DNA from: Bacteroidia bacterium
GTDB lineage: Bacteria; Bacteroidota; Bacteroidia; Flavobacteriales; Flavobacteriaceae
DNA: 64,000 nucleotides
NCBI GenBank assembly: GCA_030431055.1
Contig: JAUIJA010000005.1
Coordinates: 1-64,000, forward strand
Reading direction: 5' to 3'
Shown here: piece by piece, positions 33,124 through 42,239 of the stretch
Layout of the letters: every line of letters begins with the position of its first letter
Position numbering within the stretch: the stretch's first letter is position 1
The notes under the pieces: model-generated
What the model was told of the DNA's origin: nothing
The model's database searches: none
The model's input: only the letters and a program-made list of their open reading frames with translations
Made by a program: the position numbers and the translations under genes

Positions 33124-33152
33124 TTGTTGTTTAATTAAAATTTCTATCTTTG
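33124..33152 (+). promoter_or_regulatory. Promoter of the glutamine synthetase gene
   Basis: TTG (33124-33126), 18 bases and TATCTTTG (33145-33152) followed by C, a full Bacteroidetes promoter 45 bases before the ATG at 33198. Confidence 0.7.
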
Positions 33153-33197
33153 CAAAGAATTTTTAAAGGGTATAACTCAAAAAAACAAAACAACTTT

Positions 33198-35387
33198 ATG
33201 GCAACACTTCGTTTTCGTGCACTTTCTGAAACATCAAACAGAAAACCTGTACATGTTGAAAAACTAGATCGTAAATCAGAAATTTTTGGAGCTAATGTCT
33301 TTAATGATAAGACAATGCGACAGTTCTTAACTTCAGATGCGTATAAAGCAGTTAAGGCTTCTATTCAATTTGGTACAAAAATCGATAGAAACATTGCTGA
33401 ACATGTAGCAATGGGAATGAAAGAATGGGCTTTATCTAAAGGTGTTACGCATTATACTCATTGGTTTCAACCATTAACAGGTGCTACTGCAGAAAAACAT
33501 GATGCCTTTTTTGAAACGTCTTTTGATGGTTCTGATCCTGTTGAAAAATTTGGTGGAGATCAATTAGCACAGCAAGAACCAGATGCTTCTTCTTTTCCAA
33601 ATGGAGGAATTAGAAATACTTTTGAAGCTCGTGGTTATACAGCTTGGGATCCTACATCGCCGGCTTTTATTTTTGGAACAACACTTTGTATTCCTACAGT
33701 GTTTGTGTCTTACACTGGTGAAGCGTTAGATTATAAAACACCTCTTTTAAGAGCATTGCACTCAGTTGACGAAGCAGCAACAGCAGTAGCAAAGTATTTT
33801 GATAAAAATGTAAAAAAAGTTACACCAACATTAGGTTGGGAACAAGAATATTTCCTGGTAGATAAAGCATTAGCAACTGCTAGACCTGATATTACTTTAA
33901 CAGGAAGAACCTTGTTAGGACATTCATCTGCTAAAGGGCAACAATTAGATGATCATTATTTTGGATCTATTCCAAGTCGTGTTTTAAATTATATGCGCGA
34001 TTTAGAAAATGAATGTATGCTGTTAGGAATTCCTGTAAAAACACGTCATAACGAAGTTGCTCCTAATCAATTTGAATTAGCACCGATTTTCGAAGAAACA
34101 AATTTAGCTGTTGACCACAATTCATTATTAATGGATGTTATGGGAAAAATTGCAGAAAGACACGATTTTAAAGTTTTATTGCACGAAAAGCCTTTTGCAG
34201 GAGTAAACGGTTCGGGTAAGCATAATAACTGGTCTTTAGCTACTGATACGGGTGTAAACTTGCTTTCCCCTGGAAAGACACCTATGAGTAACCTTCAGTT
34301 TTTAACGTTTTTTGTAAATGCAATTAAAGCGGTTAATGAAAATGAAGAGTTAATGAGAGCTTCAATTGCATCAGCTAGTAATGATCATAGATTAGGAGCA
34401 AATGAAGCACCACCGGCAATTATTTCGGTTTTCATTGGTGATCAATTATCAAAAGTGTTAGAGGAATTAGAAGGTGTTTCTAAAGGAAAACTTTCGCCTC
34501 AAGAAAAGACCGATTTAAAATTAAATGTTGTAGGAAAAATTCCAGATGTTTTATTAGATAATACTGATAGAAATAGAACATCTCCTTTTGCTTTTACTGG
34601 AAATAAATTTGAATTTAGAGCTGTTGGTTCTACTGCAAACTGTGCAAATCCAATGACGACTCTTAATGCGATTGTGGCAAAACAACTTCGCGAGTTTAAA
34701 AAAGAGGTTGATACTTTAATTAAGAAAAAAGATTTAAAGAAAGACGAAGCTATTTTTAACGTTTTGAGAGAATATATTAAACAATCTCGTAATATTTTAT
34801 TTGAAGGTGACGGTTATAGCGAAGCTTGGGAAAAAGAAGCAAAAAAACGTGGATTAAGTAATAATAAAACAACACCTTCTGCTTTAAAAGCTAAAGTTTC
34901 AAAAAAATCTTTAGATCTTTTTGAAGAGTTAGGAATTATGAATAAGGTTGAGGTTGAAGCGCGTTACGAAATTGAATTAGAAGAATATGTAAAGAAAATT
35001 CAAATCGAAGGTCGTGTTTTAGGTGATATTGCACGTAATCATGTTATTCCAACAGCGATTAAATATCAAAATACATTAATCAAAAATGTAAAAGGGTTAA
35101 AAGAGATATTTGGAAAAGATTTTGAAGTAATTGCAAAAGAGCAAATTAATTTAATTAAAGAAATTTCAGGACATATTGAAGGAATAAATTCAAAAACTGA
35201 AGCAATGATTGAAGAGCGTAAAAAAGCAAATAAAATTTCTTCAATTGAAAAAATGGCCGATGCTTATTGTGATAAAGTAAAACCTTATTTTGAACAAATT
35301 CGTTATCATGCTGATAAATTAGAATTATTAGTAGATGATGAGATGTGGACATTAGTTAAATATAGAGAAATGTTGTTTGTAAGATAA
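33198..35387 (+). CDS. glnN: Type III glutamine synthetase
   Basis: A 729-residue enzyme making glutamine from glutamate, ammonia and ATP. Its length and the N-terminal ATLRFRALSETSNRKPVHVE identify the large type III (GSIII) group of Bacteroidetes and cyanobacteria, which forms dodecamers and lacks the adenylylation site of type I. Signature parts include THWFQPLTGATAEKHDAF, LGWEQEYFLVDK (metal ligands), LHEKPFAGVNGSGKHNNWSL and ASNDHRLGANEAPPAI. I start it at 33198 since the longer frame includes the TATCTTTG promoter. No ammonium transporter or PII gene is next to it. Confidence 0.95.
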   Translation: MATLRFRALSETSNRKPVHVEKLDRKSEIFGANVFNDKTMRQFLTSDAYKAVKASIQFGTKIDRNIAEHVAMGMKEWALSKGVTHYTHWFQPLTGATAEKHDAFFETSFDGSDPVEKFGGDQLAQQEPDASSFPNGGIRNTFEARGYTAWDPTSPAFIFGTTLCIPTVFVSYTGEALDYKTPLLRALHSVDEAATAVAKYFDKNVKKVTPTLGWEQEYFLVDKALATARPDITLTGRTLLGHSSAKGQQLDDHYFGSIPSRVLNYMRDLENECMLLGIPVKTRHNEVAPNQFELAPIFEETNLAVDHNSLLMDVMGKIAERHDFKVLLHEKPFAGVNGSGKHNNWSLATDTGVNLLSPGKTPMSNLQFLTFFVNAIKAVNENEELMRASIASASNDHRLGANEAPPAIISVFIGDQLSKVLEELEGVSKGKLSPQEKTDLKLNVVGKIPDVLLDNTDRNRTSPFAFTGNKFEFRAVGSTANCANPMTTLNAIVAKQLREFKKEVDTLIKKKDLKKDEAIFNVLREYIKQSRNILFEGDGYSEAWEKEAKKRGLSNNKTTPSALKAKVSKKSLDLFEELGIMNKVEVEARYEIELEEYVKKIQIEGRVLGDIARNHVIPTAIKYQNTLIKNVKGLKEIFGKDFEVIAKEQINLIKEISGHIEGINSKTEAMIEERKKANKISSIEKMADAYCDKVKPYFEQIRYHADKLELLVDDEMWTLVKYREMLFVR

Positions 35388-35406
35388 CACATTCAAATAC
35401 TTATTG

Positions 35407-35439
35407 AAAAACCTGTTCTTCTTAGAGCAGGTTTTTTTT
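35407..35439 (+). terminator. Terminator after glnN
   Basis: AAAACCTG and CAGGTTTT with a loop that pairs further (TCT with AGA), then eight T, about 20 bases after the stop. Confidence 0.85.
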
Positions 35440-35486
35440 GGCATAATTTTTTATATATTTAAAAAAATCGTTACTTCGTAAAATCT

Positions 35487-36302
35487 ATGAAAAAACAAGT
35501 ATTATATATTTTTTTAGTGCTGATAAATTTATCAGCTTTTGCCCAAGACACAACCTCATTTTATTTTGAATCTGGTAGATATAGATTGTCAGATAAAGAA
35601 AGTGACAGACTTACAGAATGGATTAAAGCAAATGAAACGTCAAAAATTTTAGCTATTCACGGTTTCACGGATGAAGTTGGAACGTCAGAATCTAACGATA
35701 CTTTGTCAAATAATAGAGTTGAATTTATTTTTAATCAAGTTAACGGAAAAGTTAAAATTCGCGAAGATTTCAAAACGATAAGTTTTGGTGAGAATTTTAA
35801 ACGCGATAAAGATCAAGCAAAAAATCGTCGTGCTTCAATTTTTTATTTGCAAGAAAAAGACTTAGACAAAGAAAATGAAGTTTTAGGAATTGAGGAAGCT
35901 GAAATCGAAATTCCTGAAGATTTACCGCTACATGAAAAGATAAAGTTGGCTAAAGTTGGAACAAAGATTAAACTAAAAAATATTAACTTTTTTCAAAATA
36001 CATTTCAAACGACTCCCGAATCGCAAAAAGCATTGTACGATTTACTGTTTGTAATGCAAAATAATCCAACATTAAAAATTCAAATTCAAGGACATATTTG
36101 TTGTGTCGATTGGGATAGAAGACATTTATCTTTAGATAGAGCCAAGCAAGTTCGTCGTTTTTTACAATGGAAAGGAATTCCTATGGGAAGAGTTTCAGTA
36201 ACCGGTTTCGGAACTACAAAACCATTGTATCCAATTCCAGAAGATAATGAAGAACAAGCTGCTGCAAATCGCAGAGTTGAAATTGAAATTTTGAGTAAAT
36301 AA
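35487..36302 (+). CDS. Periplasmic protein with two OmpA-type modules
   Basis: A 271-residue protein with a signal peptide (1-19, LINLSAFAQD). Two OmpA-like modules follow in tandem. The first (about 22-130: TSFYFESGRYRLSDKESDRL, IHGFTDEVGTSESNDTLSNN) is shortened. The second (about 160-268: FFQNTFQTTPESQKALYDLL, IQGHICCVDWDRRHLSLDRA, AAANRRVEIEIL) has a Cys-Cys insert where the usual GHTD is found. Whether both bind peptidoglycan is uncertain. A lipoprotein gene follows seven bases later. Confidence 0.8.
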   Translation: MKKQVLYIFLVLINLSAFAQDTTSFYFESGRYRLSDKESDRLTEWIKANETSKILAIHGFTDEVGTSESNDTLSNNRVEFIFNQVNGKVKIREDFKTISFGENFKRDKDQAKNRRASIFYLQEKDLDKENEVLGIEEAEIEIPEDLPLHEKIKLAKVGTKIKLKNINFFQNTFQTTPESQKALYDLLFVMQNNPTLKIQIQGHICCVDWDRRHLSLDRAKQVRRFLQWKGIPMGRVSVTGFGTTKPLYPIPEDNEEQAAANRRVEIEILSK

Positions 36303-36309
36303 AAAAGCA

Positions 36310-36762
36310 ATGAAAAAATATATCTTCTTATTAATAGCAATAGTTGCGCTAACAATCATCAGTTGTTCTGATAATTGTTCTGATATTGATGCACCAGCAT
36401 CACCTTCTTTGTTTTTAGATGTTTACGATGAAGATTCCACAACTGGAGACAATATTTTTATAGATTCTTTATATCTCGATACTCAAGTTTTAGTTCAGGA
36501 TTACGAACAAAACGATGTGCCTTTTAATGTGGTTTTTGATAGCCGATTAATGCATATTGTTTTAGAAAATAAAGTGTTGGTTGATGATACTCTTTATGTC
36601 AAGTTCAATAATCCAGATACAATGGATAAAGATTCAATCAAACTGTTTTATTCTACCGAAAAGATTGAAGAAGAATGTTACACACAATTCAAAGTTAATT
36701 CAGTTACTTTTCCTGATAACGAAAATGAGTTAGTAAACGGAATTTTTAAAGTGAAGATATAA
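36310..36762 (+). CDS. Small lipoprotein of unknown function
   Basis: A 150-residue lipoprotein (lipidated Cys19 in TIISCSDN). The mature part is acidic (SLFLDVYDEDSTTGDNIFID, DDTLYVKFNNPDTMDKDSIK) with Cys at both ends, like the DUF6452 group of small beta-rich lipoproteins, but I cannot confirm the family. It starts seven bases after the OmpA-type gene and is probably cotranscribed. Compare the DUF6452 gene at 57863. Confidence 0.6.
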   Translation: MKKYIFLLIAIVALTIISCSDNCSDIDAPASPSLFLDVYDEDSTTGDNIFIDSLYLDTQVLVQDYEQNDVPFNVVFDSRLMHIVLENKVLVDDTLYVKFNNPDTMDKDSIKLFYSTEKIEEECYTQFKVNSVTFPDNENELVNGIFKVKI

Positions 36763-36772
36763 AAGTAACTTT

Positions 36773-36800
36773 TTCTAAATTCTAATTTCTAAATTCTAAT
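36773..36800. repeat. Heptamer array in the purM promoter region
   Basis: Four exact-length units TTCTAAA, TTCTAAT, TTCTAAA, TTCTAAT. It ends ten bases before the -7 element TATCTTTG at 36810 and so occupies the place of the -33 element. Confidence 0.85.
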
Positions 36801-36809
36801 TTTAAAAAC

Positions 36810-36817
36810 TATCTTTG
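36810..36817 (+). promoter_or_regulatory. purM promoter -7 element
   Basis: TATCTTTG followed by C, 27 bases before the ATG at 36844, matches TAnnTTTG. No TTG is found at the -33 distance, where the heptamer array lies. Confidence 0.6.
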
Positions 36818-36843
36818 CAGCTCACAACACAACACACAATTTA

Positions 36844-38022
36844 ATGAGCTCTGAAAATAGCAAACGCTACAATCTAAGAGGGGTTTCCGCATCAAAGGAA
36901 GATGTTCATAATGCAATTAAAAACATCGATAAAGGATTATTCCCTAAAGCTTTCTGCAAAATTATCCCCGATTATTTAACAAACGACAACGACTATTGTA
37001 TCATTATGCACGCTGATGGTGCTGGTACAAAATCATCTTTGGCTTATATGTACTGGAAAGAAACTAGAGATTTATCAGTTTGGAAAGGTATTGCACAAGA
37101 TGCGTTGATTATGAATATCGATGATTTGTTATGTGTAGGTGCAACTGATAATATTTTGTTATCATCAACCATTGGTCGTAATAAAAATTTAGTTCCTGGC
37201 GAAGTTATTTCTGCTATTATTAATGGAACGGAAGAATTAATTTCCGATTTGAAAGAACACGGCGTTACCATTCATTCAACAGGTGGAGAAACAGCCGATG
37301 TTGGCGATTTAGTGCGTACAATTATCGTCGATTCTACAGTAACAGCTCGTATGAAACGTTCCGATGTTATTGACAATGCAAATATTCAAGAGAGCGATGT
37401 AATTGTTGGTTTAGCTTCATTCGGACAAGCAACTTATGAAAAAGGTTACAATGGCGGAATGGGAAGTAACGGATTAACGTCGGCTCGTCATGACGTTTTT
37501 GCGAAATATTTAGCAGAAAAATACCCAGAAAGTTTCGATGCTTCTGTGCCAAATGAATTAGTCTATTCTGGACAAACAAAATTAACTGATGCGGTTGAAA
37601 ATAGTCCAATTGACGCTGGTAAATTAGTACTTTCACCAACGAGAACTTACGCGCCAGTTATCAAGAAAATTTTAGAAAAATACAATTCACAAGATATTCA
37701 CGGAATGGTTCATTGTAGTGGTGGTGCGCAAACTAAAGTGCTTCACTTTGTAGAGAGCGTTCACGTGATAAAAGATAATTTGTTTCCAGTTCCACCGTTA
37801 TTTAAATTGATACAAGAACAATCAGAAACCGATTGGAAAGAAATGTATCAAGTTTTTAATTGCGGGCATAGAATGGAATTATATGTAAACGAAGAAATCG
37901 CTCAAGACATAATTGCTATTTCAAAATCGTTTAACATTGACGCTCAAATTGTAGGTAGAGTTGAAGCTTCTACAGAAAAGAAATTAACAATTACTTCCGA
38001 ATACGGAAAATTTGAATATTAA
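36844..38022 (+). CDS. purM: Phosphoribosylformylglycinamidine cyclo-ligase (AIR synthase)
   Basis: Closes FGAM to AIR with ATP in purine synthesis. The 392-residue protein is the Bacteroidetes form. The ATP-site loop reads MHADGAGTKSSLAYMYWKE (about 57-75), then DLLCVGATDNILLSSTIGRN, the conserved STGGETADVGDLVRT (about 146-160) and the C-terminal AIRS domain with KGYNGGMGSNGLTSARHDVF. It is about 40 residues longer than E. coli PurM and diverged, so it is sometimes labelled only as AIR synthase-related. guaA follows, which supports a purine role. Confidence 0.88.
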   Translation: MSSENSKRYNLRGVSASKEDVHNAIKNIDKGLFPKAFCKIIPDYLTNDNDYCIIMHADGAGTKSSLAYMYWKETRDLSVWKGIAQDALIMNIDDLLCVGATDNILLSSTIGRNKNLVPGEVISAIINGTEELISDLKEHGVTIHSTGGETADVGDLVRTIIVDSTVTARMKRSDVIDNANIQESDVIVGLASFGQATYEKGYNGGMGSNGLTSARHDVFAKYLAEKYPESFDASVPNELVYSGQTKLTDAVENSPIDAGKLVLSPTRTYAPVIKKILEKYNSQDIHGMVHCSGGAQTKVLHFVESVHVIKDNLFPVPPLFKLIQEQSETDWKEMYQVFNCGHRMELYVNEEIAQDIIAISKSFNIDAQIVGRVEASTEKKLTITSEYGKFEY

Positions 38023-38024
38023 AC

Positions 38025-38050
38025 TGTCAGTTCGAGCGGAGTCGAGAACA
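38025..38050. repeat. TGTCA-family half-element after purM
   Basis: TGTCAGTTCGAGCGGAGTCG followed by AGAAC, three bases after the purM stop. It is only the left arm of the element; no TGACA end is seen. The heptamer array starts 29 bases further on. Confidence 0.8.
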
Positions 38051-38078
38051 TAACTAATAAAAACAACAAACAACAACT

Positions 38079-38141
38079 AGTTTTAAGTAAAAAGTAGAAA
38101 ATTAAAACTTCTAACTTCTAACTTCTAACTTCTAACTTAAA
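38079..38141. repeat. Nine-unit heptamer array before guaA
   Basis: Nine consecutive 7-base units: AGTTTTA, AGTAAAA, AGTAGAA, AATTAAA, then ACTTCTA four times, then ACTTAAA. It ends four bases before the guaA start codon. The four ACTTCTA units are identical; the others drift at three positions. Confidence 0.9.
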
Positions 38142-38145
38142 AAGA

Positions 38146-39678
38146 ATGCAACACAACGTTTTAATTTTAGATTTTGGTTCACAATACACGCAATTAATTG
38201 CACGTAGAGTAAGAGAATTAAATATATTTTGCGAGATTTATCCGTATAACAATCCACCAGAAGATTTATCGACTTTCAAAGCGGTAATTTTATCAGGAAG
38301 TCCATTTTCAGTTCGTGCTGAAGATGCGCCACATCCTGATTTATCTTCTATTAGAGGTAAAATGCCTTTATTGGCGGTTTGTTATGGAGCGCAATATTTA
38401 GCACATTTTTCAGGTGGAGAAGTAGCACCTTCAAATATTCGCGAATATGGTAGAGCTAATTTGTCTTTTATTAAGAAAGAAGAAACTTTCTTCGAAAATG
38501 TAAACGTTGGAAGCCAAGTTTGGATGAGTCATTCGGATACTATAAAGCAATTACCAACAAATGGTGTTCGTTTAGCAAGTACAAAAGATGTTGAAAATGC
38601 GGCTTACAGAATTGAAGGCGAAGAAACGTATGCTATTCAATTCCACCCAGAGGTATATCACTCAACTGATGGAAAGCAAATGTTAGAAAACTTCTTAGTT
38701 AAAATAGCTGAAGTTCCTCAAAACTTTACGCCAAGTGCATTTGTTGAAGAGATTGTTGAAGAATTAAAGCAAAAAATCGGTAACGATAAAGTTGTTTTAG
38801 GTTTATCTGGTGGAGTGGATTCTACTGTTGCAGCAGTTTTATTAAATAAAGCTATCGGTGATAATTTATACTGTATTTTTGTAAATAACGGACTTTTACG
38901 TAAAAATGAGTTCGAAAATGTATTAGATCAATACAAAGATATGGGCTTAAATGTAAAAGGAGTTGATGCTTCGGCACGCTTTTTGGATGCATTAACCGGG
39001 TTAGATGAACCAGAAGCGAAGCGAAAAGCAATCGGACGTGTGTTTATCGAAGTTTTTGATGATGAAGCACATTTGTTGACAGATGTAAAATGGTTAGGAC
39101 AAGGAACGATTTATCCAGATGTTATCGAATCAGTTTCAGCAACAGGTGGACCATCGGCGACAATTAAATCGCATCACAATGTAGGTGGATTACCTGATTT
39201 TATGAAGTTACAAGTTGTGGAACCTTTACGAATGTTATTTAAAGATGAGGTTCGTCGCGTTGGTAAATCGTTAGGAATAGATGCTGAATTATTAGGAAGA
39301 CATCCATTTCCTGGACCAGGATTAGCAATTCGTATTTTGGGTGATATAACTCCAGAAAAAGTTAGTATATTGCAAGAAGTTGATGCAATTTTCATCAACG
39401 GATTAAAAGAACACGGTTTGTACGATAAAGTTTGGCAAGCAGGCGCTATTTTACTTCCAGTAAATAGTGTAGGAGTAATGGGAGATGAGCGTACGTATGA
39501 AAAAGTAGTAGCTTTGCGAGCTGTCGAATCAACAGATGGTATGACAGCAGACTGGGTACATTTACCGTATGAGTTCTTAATGAAAACATCAAATGAAATA
39601 ATTAATAAGGTTAAAGGTGTAAACAGAGTAGTTTATGATATCAGCTCTAAGCCACCTGCAACCATAGAATGGGAATAA
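38146..39678 (+). CDS. guaA: GMP synthase (glutamine-hydrolysing)
   Basis: Converts XMP to GMP, using ammonia from glutamine. The 510-residue protein has an N-terminal amidotransferase (nucleophile Cys79 in [14 protein letters not shown], His-Glu pair in QFHPEVYHS), the ATP pyrophosphatase domain ([15 protein letters not shown], about 220-234) and the dimerisation domain ([14 protein letters not shown]). It is a single-chain enzyme of standard length. It is preceded by the heptamer array and followed seven bases later by the LysM lipoprotein gene. Confidence 0.97.
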   Translation: MQHNVLILDFGSQYTQLIARRVRELNIFCEIYPYNNPPEDLSTFKAVILSGSPFSVRAEDAPHPDLSSIRGKMPLLAVCYGAQYLAHFSGGEVAPSNIREYGRANLSFIKKEETFFENVNVGSQVWMSHSDTIKQLPTNGVRLASTKDVENAAYRIEGEETYAIQFHPEVYHSTDGKQMLENFLVKIAEVPQNFTPSAFVEEIVEELKQKIGNDKVVLGLSGGVDSTVAAVLLNKAIGDNLYCIFVNNGLLRKNEFENVLDQYKDMGLNVKGVDASARFLDALTGLDEPEAKRKAIGRVFIEVFDDEAHLLTDVKWLGQGTIYPDVIESVSATGGPSATIKSHHNVGGLPDFMKLQVVEPLRMLFKDEVRRVGKSLGIDAELLGRHPFPGPGLAIRILGDITPEKVSILQEVDAIFINGLKEHGLYDKVWQAGAILLPVNSVGVMGDERTYEKVVALRAVESTDGMTADWVHLPYEFLMKTSNEIINKVKGVNRVVYDISSKPPATIEWE

Positions 39679-39684
39679 TAAATT

Positions 39685-41598
39685 ATGAGGATTTTAAAAG
39701 TTGTTTTTTTAGTTTTATTCTTTTCGTCTTGTGTAGCAAAAAACAGTATGCAAGACCCTTACGTTAGACATACGGTACAAAAAGGAGAAACCGTTTATTC
39801 TATATCAAAAAAATATCAAGTGACACCATTTGATATTTATCGCGTAAATCCTGATGCGAAAGATGGAATAAAAGAAAATTCAACTTTGTTAATTCCACAA
39901 GCTGTTTCGGCTACGAGTACAGCTAACGACGATGGGGATGCTATTATAACAACGCATAAAGTAGCTAAAAAGGAAACTTTGTATAGTTTGGCAAAACAAT
40001 ACAGCGTTTCTGTTGCCGATTTAAAAGAATGGAATCCTGAGGTTGCTAAAAACGGGCTAAAAATTGGTCAAGATTTAATTGTTTCAAAAGAATACAAAAC
40101 AAATGCTGGTATTGATCATGTTGAGGTTCAAGAAGTAAGTAATACAACTTCGTTATCATCTCATGTTGTAAAAACAGGTGAAACTTGGTTTAGTTTATCG
40201 AGAAAATACAATGTTAGTGTTGACGAATTGAAATCTTTAAATTCTCAATTTAATGACGGATTAAACATTGGAGATACTTTAAAAGTTAAAGTTCAAAATG
40301 AAATTAAAGTAACTGATAATCTTCAAAATAAATTTTACGTAGTAAAACCACAAGAAACTATGTATAGTTTAACGAAACAATTTAATGTTTCAGAAGATGA
40401 ATTGGTGAAATTAAATCCAGAATTAAACCTTGGCGTTAAAGAAGGAATGGTTTTAAAATTGCCAAATGCAATTACAGTTAACGATTCGTTAGCAACTGTA
40501 AAGCCAAAGGCTAATTTATTAGCTACAGTAGATTTTGATACACAAAAAGAATTGGTTTTGTTTTTACCTTTCAATTTGGCAAAAATGCAATCAGATTCTA
40601 CCAAAACATATAGAAATTACGTTGAAAATAGTAAGTTTTTAAATATTACGCTTGATTTTTACTCTGGAGCGAAAGTAGCGATTGATTCTGCAAAAACATT
40701 AGGTTTTCCGGTTAATATCAGAATTTTAGATATTGAAAGCTCAAAAAGTTCGTCTAATGTTGCAAGAGTTATTTCGAGAAATGATTTTTCAAATGTAAAT
40801 GCGGTTATTGGTCCGTTTTACAATTCTCATGCAGAAACTACGGCGCAATTATTAGCACAATACAATGTTCCAGTAATTTCTCCTTTATCTAAAGAAATTA
40901 GTAAGCCAATTCCGAATTTATTCAATGCTGTTCCGTCACAATCTGAACTGAATAAAGCATTATTAGATTATTTATATGCAAAAGAAGGGAATATTTTAGC
41001 AATTATAAGTGATAAGAAAAATTCTTCAAAAGAGTTTTTGCAGAACAATCATCCGTTAGTTAAATTTCCAACAGTAAACGAAAAAGGAATTGTTACTATC
41101 GATGCAATCAGAAGTTTATTAGTTAGCGATAAAAAGAATTTTGTAATTCTAGATTCTGAAAAGGCGAGCCAAGTTATGCGTGTAACTAATAATTTAGCAA
41201 AGCTAAAAGAAGAGTTTGATGTTCAATTGGTTGTTTTTGAAGTGTATGATACTTTCGATTATGAAGAAATTAAAATGAAGAACTTAACTGATCTTCAAAT
41301 GTTGTATCCTTCAGCTACAATGGAACCAACAACTATCGAACAAAAAGTAGCGTATGATAAATTGTTTAGAGCGAATAAACTAGAACCAAATAACTTTGTT
41401 GCAAAAGGATTTGACGTTACATTCGATACTTTGTTGAGAATTTGTCAAGCCGAAAGTTACCAAGAAACAGTTGAAAAGTTTACTACAGAAGGAGTTGAAA
41501 ACGGTTTCAATTATGTATATGAAAACGGAACTTGGCTAAATAAAAAAGTATTTATTCAATATTATGATACAGATTACACGATTAAAACTGCCAAATAA
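39685..41598 (+). CDS. LysM/periplasmic-binding fusion lipoprotein
   Basis: A 637-residue lipoprotein (lipidated Cys16 in FSSCVAKN). Four LysM modules (about 28-70, 90-133, 158-201, 216-260; VQKGETVYSISKKYQVTPFD is typical) bind peptidoglycan glycan. The rest (about 290-620) is a type 1 periplasmic-binding domain (LLPFNLAKMQSDS-like start, NVNAVIGPFYNSHAETTAQL, YNVPVISPLSKEISKPIPN). E. coli LpoA, the activator of PBP1A, also ends in such a fold. A role as wall-bound regulator is possible but unproven. The stop overlaps the OsmC start. Confidence 0.85.
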   Translation: MRILKVVFLVLFFSSCVAKNSMQDPYVRHTVQKGETVYSISKKYQVTPFDIYRVNPDAKDGIKENSTLLIPQAVSATSTANDDGDAIITTHKVAKKETLYSLAKQYSVSVADLKEWNPEVAKNGLKIGQDLIVSKEYKTNAGIDHVEVQEVSNTTSLSSHVVKTGETWFSLSRKYNVSVDELKSLNSQFNDGLNIGDTLKVKVQNEIKVTDNLQNKFYVVKPQETMYSLTKQFNVSEDELVKLNPELNLGVKEGMVLKLPNAITVNDSLATVKPKANLLATVDFDTQKELVLFLPFNLAKMQSDSTKTYRNYVENSKFLNITLDFYSGAKVAIDSAKTLGFPVNIRILDIESSKSSSNVARVISRNDFSNVNAVIGPFYNSHAETTAQLLAQYNVPVISPLSKEISKPIPNLFNAVPSQSELNKALLDYLYAKEGNILAIISDKKNSSKEFLQNNHPLVKFPTVNEKGIVTIDAIRSLLVSDKKNFVILDSEKASQVMRVTNNLAKLKEEFDVQLVVFEVYDTFDYEEIKMKNLTDLQMLYPSATMEPTTIEQKVAYDKLFRANKLEPNNFVAKGFDVTFDTLLRICQAESYQETVEKFTTEGVENGFNYVYENGTWLNKKVFIQYYDTDYTIKTAK

Positions 41599-42002
41599 TG
41601 CCAACATCTAAAGTTACGTATTTAGGGAATTTACGCACGAGTTCTATTCATTTAAAATCAGGTAGTGAAATTATTTCTGATGCACCAACTGATAATAATG
41701 GTAAAGGTGAAGCTTTTTCGCCAACAGACACCGTTGCTAACGGATTAGCAAGTTGTATGTTGACCGTTATGGGAATAAAAGCACGCGATTTAGATGTAGA
41801 TTTCACAAATTCTACTGCAGAAGTAACCAAAATAATGGGAACCGAACCTCGAAGAATTGTCGAAATTCAAGTTGTTTTTAATATGTCAATTGCAGTTGAT
41901 GAAAAAACTAAAACAATTTTAGAAAAAACCGCTCTTACTTGTCCGGTTTGGTTCAGTTTACATCCTGATATTAAGAAAGAAGTTACTTTTAATTGGAAGT
42001 AA
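41598..42002 (+). CDS. OsmC family protein
   Basis: A 134-residue protein of the OsmC/Ohr fold. The family's catalytic cysteines are visible in GLASCMLTVMGIKARDLD (Cys52) and TALTCPVWFSL (Cys114), so it should reduce organic hydroperoxides with thiols. The gene starts inside the stop codon of the LysM lipoprotein and ends inside the start of the DUF3820 gene (TAATG overlap), so the three are coupled. Confidence 0.88.
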   Translation: MPTSKVTYLGNLRTSSIHLKSGSEIISDAPTDNNGKGEAFSPTDTVANGLASCMLTVMGIKARDLDVDFTNSTAEVTKIMGTEPRRIVEIQVVFNMSIAVDEKTKTILEKTALTCPVWFSLHPDIKKEVTFNWK

Positions 42003-42226
42003 TGGACAATCAACAAGAGTTTATAAAATTAGCAAACACAAAAATGCCTTTTGGGAAATACGAAGGGCGTTTTCTTATCGACTTACCAGAATACTATCTC
42101 GTTTGGTATAAACAAAAAGGTTTTCCAAAAGGTAAATTGGGTGAACAAATGGCTTTAGTTTACGAACTTCAATTAAACGGTTTAGAAGATTTAGTTCGAA
42201 ATATTAGAAAACAATTTCCCAAATAG
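42002..42226 (+). CDS. DUF3820 family protein
   Basis: A 74-residue protein that matches the DUF3820 type: TKMPFGKYEGRFLIDLPEYY (about 14-33) then FPKGKLGEQMALVYELQLNG. The same PFGKYxG pattern occurs in the exonuclease-associated DUF3820 group. I start it at 42002, since the TAATG overlap with the OsmC stop couples it to that gene; a longer frame adds three residues. The function is unknown. Confidence 0.85.
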   Translation: MDNQQEFIKLANTKMPFGKYEGRFLIDLPEYYLVWYKQKGFPKGKLGEQMALVYELQLNGLEDLVRNIRKQFPK

Positions 42227-42239
42227 TTTTTAGGCAAAG

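Noticed and set aside
38079..38141. Heptamer array as a CRISPR
   Set aside because: Units of 7 bases without spacers and no cas gene near; not a CRISPR.
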